Assembly (NCBI GenBank): GCA_934489015.1
Contig: CAKSSN010000001.1
Location: forward strand, 186,001-250,000
Reading direction: 5' to 3'
From: an uncultured Clostridia bacterium
Lineage (GTDB): Bacteria; Bacillota; Clostridia; UBA1381
DNA: 64,000 nucleotides
Shown here: positions 33,628-42,468 of the stretch, piece after piece
How the letters are laid out: each line of letters starts with the position of its first letter
How positions within the stretch are numbered: position 1 is the first letter of the stretch
Program-made: the position numbers and the translations under genes
Notes under the pieces: model-generated
What the model was told of the DNA's origin: nothing
Database searches by the model: none
What the model saw: only the letters and a program-made list of their open reading frames with translations

Positions 33628-35271
33628 ATGAACAAGAAAAAAAGGTGTTTGGCGCTTATCTGTGCGCTTGCCGCGATTTCGGCCGTGTCAGGCTGCGGCG
33701 AGAAGAAAAACAATGTCGCAGACGACTGCGGTTTTAGTGAAACGGGGTATCCTATTGTTTCAAAGCCGCTTAAGCTTACGGCAATGGCTAAAAAGGATCC
33801 GCTTCACGGCGACTGGAACGAAACGTACTGGGCGCAGTGGGCAAAGGAAAAATCGGGCATTGACATTGATTTTGAGTATGTTGACAAGGCGTCATGGGAT
33901 CAGAAAAAGCAGCTTTTATTTGCTGCAAAGGAGCTTCCGGATTTGATTTTCAGCGGCGGCGGAGGTCTTTCAAAGGTTGACGAAATGCAGTACGGTCCTA
34001 ACGGAATGCTCGTTGATATGGCGGAGTATATAGACAAATATGCGCCAAATCTCAAAAAAGCGCTTGACGATTTTCCGAAGGTTAAGGCGAATATAACAAC
34101 GCCCGACGGAAACATATACGCACTTCCGAAAATTTCGTATTCAATCGACAGCGTGCGCCGTATATGGATAAATCAGGAGTGGCTTGACAAGCTCGGACTT
34201 AAAAAGCCCGAAACGATCGATGAGCTTAACAAGGTTATGATAGCTTTTCGCGATAATGACCCCGACGGAAACGGTCAGAAAGATACATATGCAGCCTCAG
34301 GTGTGTTCATGAATTACGAGGGCGATTTCAGGTACCTTGTTTTGAGAGCGTACGGATTTTTGGATACAGGCTTCTCGGTTGACGGCGAAAAGGTAATTTA
34401 CCCTCCGTATGATCCGCTTTTCAAGGAATATCTTAAGGAGATGAATTATCTTTATAAGGAGGGTCTTATAGACAGCGAATATTTTACGCAGTCCGAAGCT
34501 GAATATAAGGCAAAGTCAAGTCAGGTTAAGGTCGGAATAGGCTGCTGGAGCTCGCCTGCCGCAAGCGGCGGAATGAGCCCGGAGGACGAAAAGAAATATA
34601 CAAATGTTATTCCGCTCACAAGCGAGTTTAACAGCACTCGCGTGTGGGATAAAGCAGGAAGCAAAGAGGACGCTTACGGCTCAACGGGCTGCTTTGCAAT
34701 TTCGGCGGACTGCAAATATCCTGAGGCAGCAATGCGCTGGGCGGATATGTGGTATTCGGAAGAGGGCGGAATTGTTGCAAACATCGGTCCTAAGCTCGGA
34801 GAGTTTAAGGCACACGCCGACGGCGGATATACGGTTGACGAAAACGGCGAATGGACGCAGGTTTATCCTAAGGATGACAAACGAAACACCTGGACATATT
34901 ACAATCAGGTCTGGGCGCCGGCTTCCGGAAACTGTAATTTCAGCTTGCAGCCCGAATTTTTCTCAAAGAAAAAGGGCGTAAAGGAGCTTAATCTCTATAA
35001 GCTCGGTGCGGCAATGAAAGAATACAGCAAGGATTCGAAGCTTTATTCAATGCCCGGCTTCTACTTTGATAAGGAGCAGCAAAATTCGCTTTCCGTAACA
35101 AAGACGGAAATTGAAGCTTATGTTCAGAAAATGGAGTCAAAATTTATAACGGGCGAAGAGCCGCTTGAAAATTTTGATAAGTATCTTGCCGATCTCAAGC
35201 AGTACGGTGTTGAAACGCTGCTTGAAGCATATCAGAAAGCGTATAAAGAATATTTAAATGCGATTAAATAA
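33628..35271 (+). CDS. ABC sugar-binding lipoprotein, LplA type
   Basis: A 547-residue extracellular solute-binding protein. The signal peptide ends in a lipobox AVSGC (Cys near 24), so it is anchored to the outer face of the membrane. The following sequence (LTAMAKKDPLHGDWNE..., ELPDLIFSGGG, DGNIYALPKI) is typical of the large LplA family 1 binding proteins. It pairs with the two permeases and should set the substrate range of the importer. Confidence 0.93.
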   Translation: MNKKKRCLALICALAAISAVSGCGEKKNNVADDCGFSETGYPIVSKPLKLTAMAKKDPLHGDWNETYWAQWAKEKSGIDIDFEYVDKASWDQKKQLLFAAKELPDLIFSGGGGLSKVDEMQYGPNGMLVDMAEYIDKYAPNLKKALDDFPKVKANITTPDGNIYALPKISYSIDSVRRIWINQEWLDKLGLKKPETIDELNKVMIAFRDNDPDGNGQKDTYAASGVFMNYEGDFRYLVLRAYGFLDTGFSVDGEKVIYPPYDPLFKEYLKEMNYLYKEGLIDSEYFTQSEAEYKAKSSQVKVGIGCWSSPAASGGMSPEDEKKYTNVIPLTSEFNSTRVWDKAGSKEDAYGSTGCFAISADCKYPEAAMRWADMWYSEEGGIVANIGPKLGEFKAHADGGYTVDENGEWTQVYPKDDKRNTWTYYNQVWAPASGNCNFSLQPEFFSKKKGVKELNLYKLGAAMKEYSKDSKLYSMPGFYFDKEQQNSLSVTKTEIEAYVQKMESKFITGEEPLENFDKYLADLKQYGVETLLEAYQKAYKEYLNAIK

Positions 35272-35291
35272 CGGAAAGGAAGGTTAATAAT

Positions 35292-37208
35292 ATGTTTAAG
35301 AAAATAATTTCTCTCGGCTTGGGAGCTATGCTCGCGCTGTCCTCTCTTGCTTATGCCGCAGACGGTCAGCTTGAGGTTTCGGTTTCGGGAGGCGCCGAAG
35401 CGTTTCACGGAAGCAGCGGCTATGATAAGGAGGATCTTGCCGGAAATCCGTATGCACTCACGGACGGTGATACAACAACGACATACGGCTGCTTCAGCGG
35501 TGATTCGGGCTGGTCAAATGCATCAAAATATAAGCAGTGGGTTGCGCTCGATCTTGCCGCAAGCTACAGCATAACAAAAGTTGAGCTTACTCCGGCACTC
35601 GATCTTGACTACGGAACAAAATTTCCTAAAAGATTTAAAATAGAGGTGTCGGACAGCGCGGACTTTTCCGCTCCTCAGGTTTTTTATGATAACACAGGCA
35701 GCGATTATTATGCGGCGGAAGCGCCGACAGAGGTGCAGAGCTTTTCGGGAAATGCCGAAGGCAGATATATAAGAGTTTATGCTACCGAAAACGGCGACTA
35801 TTATTCAAACGAGGACGGCAGCGGAAAGCATTATTATGCAACTGCCTTTGCGGAATTTGAAGTATTTTGCGGAGCGTCGGTTGAAAAGGTGCAGATACAA
35901 AAGGCGGTTAAGGATAATACAAAGGATAACAGCCCCGCGAACGCGCCAAACCTTATTGACGGAAGCCTTGATACGGCGGATGCCGTTACAACAGGTGATT
36001 CGGGCTGGTCAAACGAAACAAAATATCAGCATAAAATAACGCTTGATCTCGGCGAGAGCCGCGACATTGTGGGAATAAATTTATATCCTGTTTTAAAGGC
36101 GGCGGGAAGTATGTTCCCGAAGCAGTTTGAAATTCAGGTTTCCGACAGCGCGGATTTTGAAACATATATGGTGGCGTATAAAGCCGAGAGCGACTATTAT
36201 ACCGATTATGAGCTTTCCGACTGGAAGGATACCTCAAAGGTAAAGGAGCCGACGGGACCTTCCGAAATGCAGACGCTTTCTTTCACCGCGTCGGGAAGAT
36301 ATGTAAGAATATATGTAACAAAAAGCGGAACATATTCATATCAGACATCTGGAGCAAAGGGCTTTTTTGCAACAGGATTTAAGGAAATAGAGGTTTTGGC
36401 AAATCCGAAAGCGCGTCTTACAAAGGTAACTCCGACGTCTGCTTCCGCGTGGTCGGACAGAAGCGGCGTGATAGACGCATCGGCGCTTTATGACGGTGAC
36501 ACATCAAAAGGAACAAGCGTTGATAACGGCGACGCAAGCTGGGCAAAGCCCGAACAGTACCCCTGCTGGTTTGCATATGATTTGGGAGAGGTATGTGAGC
36601 TTGCCGAAGTAAAGCTTTATCCTATTGTAAAGGAAAGCGGCTCGGTATTTCCGCTTCGGTTTGAAATTCAGATTTCAAATGACGGCGAGAATTATGCAAG
36701 CGTTTATACGCAGTCGGAGGACTACTTTGATGAAAATTCAATTCCCGCTTCCGCACAGAGCTTTTTAATCAGCGGAAACGCAAGATACATAAGAGTTTAT
36801 GTTACGAAAAACTCGGCGTATTATACGGGCGGCAAGGGCTATTACAGAACTGGATTTGCCGAAATTGAGGTTTACAGCGGAACAAAATATCAGCTTGAAA
36901 ACACATACACAAGCAACGGAGAGGAAATAAGCAGCCTTGACGGCGCAGAAGGCGTAAGCGTAAATACACGTGTTATAAATAATACCGGCGCGGTAAGCTC
37001 CGGCGTTGCGATATACACGCTTATGTATGACGGCGTTTTGACGGATTCGAGATTTGTTCCGGTTGTGTTAAATCCCGAAACCGATTTACCGGCGCAGGTG
37101 TTTACGCTCGGAAACGCTGATAAATCAAAGTACAGCATATCGGTTTATCTTTGGGACGGAATTGAAAATATCAGACCGTACTGCAACAATACGGTATTTC
37201 CGAAATAA
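35292..37208 (+). CDS. Secreted protein with three discoidin (F5/8 type C) domains
   Basis: A 638-residue protein with a signal peptide ending near AYAAD. Three homologous domains follow at about 25-195, 200-375 and 385-545. Each has a DGDTTTTYGC- or SLDTADAVTTGDSGW-like start, a LDLG.. or YDLGE strand, FPKRFKIEVSDSADF-like and ARYIRVYVTK-like strands, which is the F5/8 type C (CBM32-like) fold. The C-terminal 90 residues form a small beta domain (VNTRVINNTGAVSSGVAIYTLMY). No catalytic domain is visible, so it likely binds glycan on the cell surface or as a free protein. Confidence 0.85.
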   Translation: MFKKIISLGLGAMLALSSLAYAADGQLEVSVSGGAEAFHGSSGYDKEDLAGNPYALTDGDTTTTYGCFSGDSGWSNASKYKQWVALDLAASYSITKVELTPALDLDYGTKFPKRFKIEVSDSADFSAPQVFYDNTGSDYYAAEAPTEVQSFSGNAEGRYIRVYATENGDYYSNEDGSGKHYYATAFAEFEVFCGASVEKVQIQKAVKDNTKDNSPANAPNLIDGSLDTADAVTTGDSGWSNETKYQHKITLDLGESRDIVGINLYPVLKAAGSMFPKQFEIQVSDSADFETYMVAYKAESDYYTDYELSDWKDTSKVKEPTGPSEMQTLSFTASGRYVRIYVTKSGTYSYQTSGAKGFFATGFKEIEVLANPKARLTKVTPTSASAWSDRSGVIDASALYDGDTSKGTSVDNGDASWAKPEQYPCWFAYDLGEVCELAEVKLYPIVKESGSVFPLRFEIQISNDGENYASVYTQSEDYFDENSIPASAQSFLISGNARYIRVYVTKNSAYYTGGKGYYRTGFAEIEVYSGTKYQLENTYTSNGEEISSLDGAEGVSVNTRVINNTGAVSSGVAIYTLMYDGVLTDSRFVPVVLNPETDLPAQVFTLGNADKSKYSISVYLWDGIENIRPYCNNTVFPK

Positions 37209-37238
37209 AGCCGTGAGAAATTTTTAAGAGGTGAGAGA

Positions 37239-39116
37239 GTGAAAAAATATATTATTGCCGTTATCTGCTTTCTTTCGCTTTTCGCACATTCCTATGCGGA
37301 CAGCAATGTGAAAATAGAAGTAAACGGAGAAAAAACAGAAACAGATGCGTTTATTAATTCGGATAACAGGACAATGGTTCCGATATATTTTGTCGGTAGT
37401 GCGCTCGGCGCTGAAGTGGAATACTGTGCGGACGGGGAAAATACCGCTACGGTTAAAATGCAGTCCGATACCGTGATAATAAAAATCGGCACAAACAAGT
37501 GCATTTTAAACGGTGAGGAAAAGAGCTTTGACACAAGGTCTGTTATCAAAAATGACAGAACCTTTGTTCCGGTGCGCTTTATAAGCGAAATGCTCGGCGC
37601 GGAGGTCAGCTTTGACGAGGAGAGCGGCACGGTTATAATAAAATCGGCAAAAAAAGAGCCGATTGAAAGAAAGCTCAACAATGACGCGGTAAGTGATGTT
37701 GAGGAGGTATGCGTAACCGATTTCGGCGCTGATCCGAACGGCATTAAAAACAGCACCTCCGATATACGCCGTGCTCATAACAGCGGAAAGCGTGTGTATT
37801 ATCCGAACGGAACGTATATTTTTACCGGGAAAACTCTTAATTTTTCCGGCGGAGTGAGATTTGAATCACCGGACGGCGTTAAAATAAGAAACCTTATTTC
37901 CGATGAACCGATTGTTAATTTTGATGATTTCGGAAACCTTATCGGTCTTAAGCAAAATCACCTCGAAAGCTATAACAAGGGTCAAAAGGATTTTATGGAG
38001 GTAGGCTCTCTCGTTGCGCCGCCGCTGTCGGAGGCGGAGTATGACACAAAGGTTGATTTTATGCCGATGTGGTATAACGATTTCGGGCTTGAAAGCACGC
38101 GTCTGGCGCAGTACGGCTCACCTACATGGTATTACTGGCTTTGGTGCTATCATAATGCCGGAGATGGTAATCCCGATCCGAGATATGCATATAATCCGGA
38201 GCGCAATCCGCTTTTGGGGTATTATAAGGGTGATGATCCGATTGTGCTTGACTGGATATGTTATTGGCTAAAAGAATACGGAGCAAAGGGCGTTATGCTT
38301 TATGCGACGCCCACTCCGAACACGGGCTTTGCGGCGGAATGGGAAAATGAGGAGTCAAGCAAGCACTGGATGTATGTTTTGTTTAACGAAGTGGAGAACT
38401 TCAAAAAAATGAAATATATTCTCACTCTTTCCGCAGCGTATCTTCCGGGAACAACAGTTTCCGACGAAACAACCATGAAGCCCGTGCGTGACGATTGGTT
38501 TAACGTGATAGACAACGTTTATTTAAAATATGACAACTGCTACTGCATAGAAAAGGACGGAAAGCGTTATCCGGTTATTTATATTCATGAAACAAAGGCT
38601 CTTCCGGGCGCGTTTGACAGCTATAAGGATTTTAAAAACAGTGCGGACTTTTTGGCGCAGTGTGCCGACAGGTTCAAGGCGGCAGGCTATGACGGAGCGG
38701 CATTTATATGCCGTCATCCCGACGAGAAAATGTATGCCTACCGTGAGGAGCTTGAGGAAAAGGGCGTTATTTTCTATGACGGCGACTATTCCGGCACATA
38801 CGGAACGGGCGAAAATTACAGGGAGCTTGTGGAAAACTATAATCCGCCGACAGACCCGTATACAGTTTTAAATACCGCAACCGGGCATTATACCGTAGGG
38901 CCTCATCCGAGCAAGTGGAACATAGGCGGAGAAACTCCGGAGCTGTTCGGGGAAATGATGTCTAAGGCGGTTGAGCATATTTATAAGTATAACCTTCCCA
39001 AAATTGTGACCTGCTATAATATAAGCGAATGGTCGGAGGGAGGACCGGGACTTATTCCGAACACGAAAAACAGGTTTGCGTATCTTGACGCATTTAAAGA
39101 GGCAATAATGAAATAA
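37239..39116 (+). CDS. Secreted GH99/WbsX-like candidate glycoside hydrolase with copper-amine-oxidase-N domain (paralogue B)
   Basis: A 625-residue protein with a signal peptide (about 1-22). A copper-amine-oxidase-N type stalk domain (about 24-135, with RTMVPIYFVGSALGAEV and RTFVPVRFISEMLGAEV repeats) likely attaches it to the cell surface. Then come a truncated pectate-lyase-like start (TDFGADPNGIKNSTSD, about 158-225) and a GH99-like domain (about 270-620) with MWYNDFGLES, VLDWICYWLKEYG and SEWSEGGPGLIPN. It is a paralogue of the protein at 29589, but the N-terminal anchor differs. It starts at GTG 37239 behind GAGGTG. Confidence 0.7.
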   Translation: MKKYIIAVICFLSLFAHSYADSNVKIEVNGEKTETDAFINSDNRTMVPIYFVGSALGAEVEYCADGENTATVKMQSDTVIIKIGTNKCILNGEEKSFDTRSVIKNDRTFVPVRFISEMLGAEVSFDEESGTVIIKSAKKEPIERKLNNDAVSDVEEVCVTDFGADPNGIKNSTSDIRRAHNSGKRVYYPNGTYIFTGKTLNFSGGVRFESPDGVKIRNLISDEPIVNFDDFGNLIGLKQNHLESYNKGQKDFMEVGSLVAPPLSEAEYDTKVDFMPMWYNDFGLESTRLAQYGSPTWYYWLWCYHNAGDGNPDPRYAYNPERNPLLGYYKGDDPIVLDWICYWLKEYGAKGVMLYATPTPNTGFAAEWENEESSKHWMYVLFNEVENFKKMKYILTLSAAYLPGTTVSDETTMKPVRDDWFNVIDNVYLKYDNCYCIEKDGKRYPVIYIHETKALPGAFDSYKDFKNSADFLAQCADRFKAAGYDGAAFICRHPDEKMYAYREELEEKGVIFYDGDYSGTYGTGENYRELVENYNPPTDPYTVLNTATGHYTVGPHPSKWNIGGETPELFGEMMSKAVEHIYKYNLPKIVTCYNISEWSEGGPGLIPNTKNRFAYLDAFKEAIMK

Positions 39117-39130
39117 AGGAAAGGTAAGCT

Positions 39131-42100
39131 ATGAGGTTTAAAAAATTTATCGGAATTTGTCTGGCGCTGTCCGCATTTATCGGCACTCTTCCGACGGTTT
39201 GTGCGGCAAAGCCGGCTATTGATGAAAACGATTATTTTGATATAATCGAGGCGGCGGAGATTATTAATTTTGATGAAAACAGCGTTATCGGCAGGGATGA
39301 AGATGTTACGAGAGAAAAAATGGCGGCTGTGGCGGCGAATATTTATACGCCGGGAAATAAAATCAGCGGCGGCGGAGCTGTTATTTCGGATGTTCCGTCC
39401 GACAGTCCTTCTTTGGAATATATCCGTCTTTCGTGTGAATGCGGTGCGGTTACGGCGGCGGACGGCGTTTTCCGCCCCGATGATCCCGTGACGGAGGAGC
39501 AGGCTTTAAAGGCGGTATTTTGTGCAATGGGCTATGAAAAAACGGCTATGGCGCTCGGAGCATATCCGGGCGGATATATAAAGCTTGCATCGCAGCTTGA
39601 TATAGATTTCACTGTCGGCACGGGCGTGAATATAACGGGAGAGCGGCTCGGCAGGCTTTTATATGAATTTCTGGACGTTCCCTATGTCAGAGCGCTCCAA
39701 AGCGAAAACGCCTTAAAATATGAAGCAGAGGGAAAAACTCTTGCGCAGACTTTTGATATTTTCACGGTGTCCGGTTTGGTAAGCGCAAATGACAAAACGT
39801 CAATTTTTGCCGACACTCCGCTTTCTGCCGGAGAGGTTATGATAGACAAGAGCGTATATTATGACAGGTGCGGCGCAGGTGAATATATCGGCGGAGATGT
39901 TTTTGCGTGGTGCAAGGGTGAGGAAGCGGACGCGGCTGTATTTTACGTCAGCCGCAGCGACAGGCGCTTTAAGGAAATAACGCTTTCGGCAGATGAAATA
40001 GACGGTGCTGAATATTTATCCGATTATATCCGCGTGAGCTATACGCGCGGCGCGAGAAGCCATACACTGAAGCTTTCGCTGACGGCAAGGGAGTTTTATA
40101 ATCTCGGCTACAGCGGCGCATCTGATATTGCAGAGCATATTAATTCGGTCGCAAAAAACAAAAACGGAACGGTGCGCCTTGCCGACAATTTCGGCAGCGG
40201 AATTTATGACGCGGTATATATCGAGGAATATGAAACATATGTGGTAAAAAGCGCCGCGCCGTCCGAAAACAGAATTAATCTGAAGGATTCGGGAAGAGAT
40301 TTCATTGAGCTTGACGAAAACAAGACGGATTATATCGAGCTTAAGAGAAACGGCGCGGACTGCGAAATAAGCAAGCTTGCGGAAAACGATATTATTACAT
40401 ATTATGCTTCCGAAAACGGTAAAATAATACGCATTTACGCAATAGCGGCTGTTCCAGGCAGCAAAGACTACAATAATAAAATCGAGGGCAGGCTCATAAG
40501 CATAAAAACAGAGGACGGCTATGCGACAATTGAGCTTGACGGACTTGTATATGACACAACGGTAGATTTCTGGCAGAGAAACAAGGATAAGCTTTCTATA
40601 GGTCTTAACTACACGGTTTACTTAAATTCCGAAAATCAGATTGCCTGGATGTCGGGAACGGATTCGGGAGAGGCATACGGCTTTCTGCTCGGAATTAACA
40701 GCAATGACGATACCGATTCCGCTTTGCGCATAAGACTGCTCGGAGCGGATAACAGTATTGTAATTTATGAGTGCGCCGACAGGCTTACGGTTTATGACGG
40801 CGACGAAAAAATAACAGCTAAGGAGCCGTCGAATATAAGAAAAATTTCATCGCTTTACGACAGAGCCTCAGGCAACACAAAAAGACAGGTTGTAAAATAC
40901 TTTGTTGACGACTGGGGCAAAATTTCAAGGCTTTATGCCGCAAAAGCAAACTTTGCCTTTGAATGTGTAAAGGCAACGGAGTATAAAGATGACGGCGAGC
41001 TTAAATCGGGAACGCGCACAGCGGATTACAGCGAGGCGGATTTCCTCTTTGACAGCGTTGATGTTATAAACCCGTCCGAAACGCCCGTTTATGTTAAGCT
41101 TTCCGCAGATCAGGGCGGCAGAGTACCTATAAATGTGCGCCCGATAAAAGAAAATACGCTTTCTCAAGCTCTTCGGCTTGACTGGGCAAACTATGAGGTG
41201 GGTCAGTATATTGCCGATGACAAAACGTTTGATTTTATAAAATATTATGACGGATACGGTCTTGGCAGAAATTCGAGAGATGATAAATCCGATGAGCTTA
41301 AAAATACGCCCGGGAAAATTCACTCTCTTTCAAGCAGCGCTTACGCTTCAATTGATACAAGATATATAGCCGACGCAAAAACAGTTATTTTCAGAATAAG
41401 CGCAAGGGTTGACGAAAACGGAAATATAACAAATGACAATGACGCGGACCTGAGCGGCTATCAGGTTATTTCAACCTCCGAGCTTCCGTACGGAAGCGAT
41501 GGAAGAAAAACGTCGCTGCTTAAGCTTTACGATGTGTCGGACGCAAACGAAATAGGTGCGATGACGGTGGTGGATAATTCATCGCTCCCGAACGGTGAGG
41601 GGCATTTCAGCGAAAACGCGGTTGTTTCGGGAAAGCCTTACTGGGCGCTCGACGGTGACGGTCAGGTGCGGCTTGCAATTCCCGTTTACTATCGCGGCGG
41701 CTATAAATCGTATATGTGTGTGAGCGATACGCTTTCGGACGACGGCAGTATGCTTAAATATTTTGACGAAAACGGAAATATGATTTCGCCTACCGGGCTT
41801 TCATATTACGGTGACGGAAATTCGCGCGCCGGGAAATATTACGGTGATTTAAAGGGTATATACAGCGGAAGAAAAATAACGGATTTAAAGGAAGGCGATT
41901 TTGTAAAGCTGCAGCTTGACCGTGACGGCTTTATAAACGCGTTTGTAACGCTCTTTGACGGCGACACTTCGCGTACGTTCTATGAGGATATGCCGTCGAT
42001 AAGCGGAAACTATTTCGGCAGCAGAACAATACTTTTGGACAAAGAGGACGAGAGCTTCCCCTACGGAAAGTATACAAATCATACTGTTGCCTATAACGAA

Positions 42101-42457
42101 TCGCTTGCAATGTCGCCGAGAACGTTTATCTACGGCGAAGCGCAGAGCGCGGCGGTAAAGGTAAACACGGTTTATTGGTATGCGGTTGTTAAAACGTGTC
42201 TGCCGTTCTTTGCCTACAGAGACAGGCTCGGAACAAATAACGGCTCTCATGAAATGCTCTACCGCGACAGCGAGGGAAGCACGTTTTTCCCTGTTGAGCG
42301 CAGCCGCGAAATTCATAATTTGACGGATGTTGCGCTTTACGACAGCAAGGAAAACACGGTTACAAAATCAAGCATTTCCGCGATTTGCGAGGGTGATAAG
42401 CTGGTAATGCTTCAGCCGCAGTATAATTCGGTCGGACAGATAGTAATTTATAGGTAG
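39131..42457 (+). CDS. Large secreted protein with N-terminal SLH-like repeats
   Basis: An 1108-residue protein with a signal peptide ending near TVCAAK. The next 175 residues hold two or three degenerate SLH repeats (EAAEIINFDENSVIGRDEDVTREKMAAV; CGAVTAADGVFRPDDPVTEEQALKAV), which suggest binding to the cell wall polymer. The remaining 900 residues are rich in Asp, Glu, Ser, Tyr and beta structure without a recognised domain. Repeated short strands (for example NIRKIS, VKYFVDDWG) suggest an elongated beta protein. It is followed directly by another SLH protein, so the two may work together at the cell surface. Confidence 0.8.
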   Translation: MRFKKFIGICLALSAFIGTLPTVCAAKPAIDENDYFDIIEAAEIINFDENSVIGRDEDVTREKMAAVAANIYTPGNKISGGGAVISDVPSDSPSLEYIRLSCECGAVTAADGVFRPDDPVTEEQALKAVFCAMGYEKTAMALGAYPGGYIKLASQLDIDFTVGTGVNITGERLGRLLYEFLDVPYVRALQSENALKYEAEGKTLAQTFDIFTVSGLVSANDKTSIFADTPLSAGEVMIDKSVYYDRCGAGEYIGGDVFAWCKGEEADAAVFYVSRSDRRFKEITLSADEIDGAEYLSDYIRVSYTRGARSHTLKLSLTAREFYNLGYSGASDIAEHINSVAKNKNGTVRLADNFGSGIYDAVYIEEYETYVVKSAAPSENRINLKDSGRDFIELDENKTDYIELKRNGADCEISKLAENDIITYYASENGKIIRIYAIAAVPGSKDYNNKIEGRLISIKTEDGYATIELDGLVYDTTVDFWQRNKDKLSIGLNYTVYLNSENQIAWMSGTDSGEAYGFLLGINSNDDTDSALRIRLLGADNSIVIYECADRLTVYDGDEKITAKEPSNIRKISSLYDRASGNTKRQVVKYFVDDWGKISRLYAAKANFAFECVKATEYKDDGELKSGTRTADYSEADFLFDSVDVINPSETPVYVKLSADQGGRVPINVRPIKENTLSQALRLDWANYEVGQYIADDKTFDFIKYYDGYGLGRNSRDDKSDELKNTPGKIHSLSSSAYASIDTRYIADAKTVIFRISARVDENGNITNDNDADLSGYQVISTSELPYGSDGRKTSLLKLYDVSDANEIGAMTVVDNSSLPNGEGHFSENAVVSGKPYWALDGDGQVRLAIPVYYRGGYKSYMCVSDTLSDDGSMLKYFDENGNMISPTGLSYYGDGNSRAGKYYGDLKGIYSGRKITDLKEGDFVKLQLDRDGFINAFVTLFDGDTSRTFYEDMPSISGNYFGSRTILLDKEDESFPYGKYTNHTVAYNESLAMSPRTFIYGEAQSAAVKVNTVYWYAVVKTCLPFFAYRDRLGTNNGSHEMLYRDSEGSTFFPVERSREIHNLTDVALYDSKENTVTKSSISAICEGDKLVMLQPQYNSVGQIVIYR

Positions 42458-42468
42458 GAGGTGTGCTG

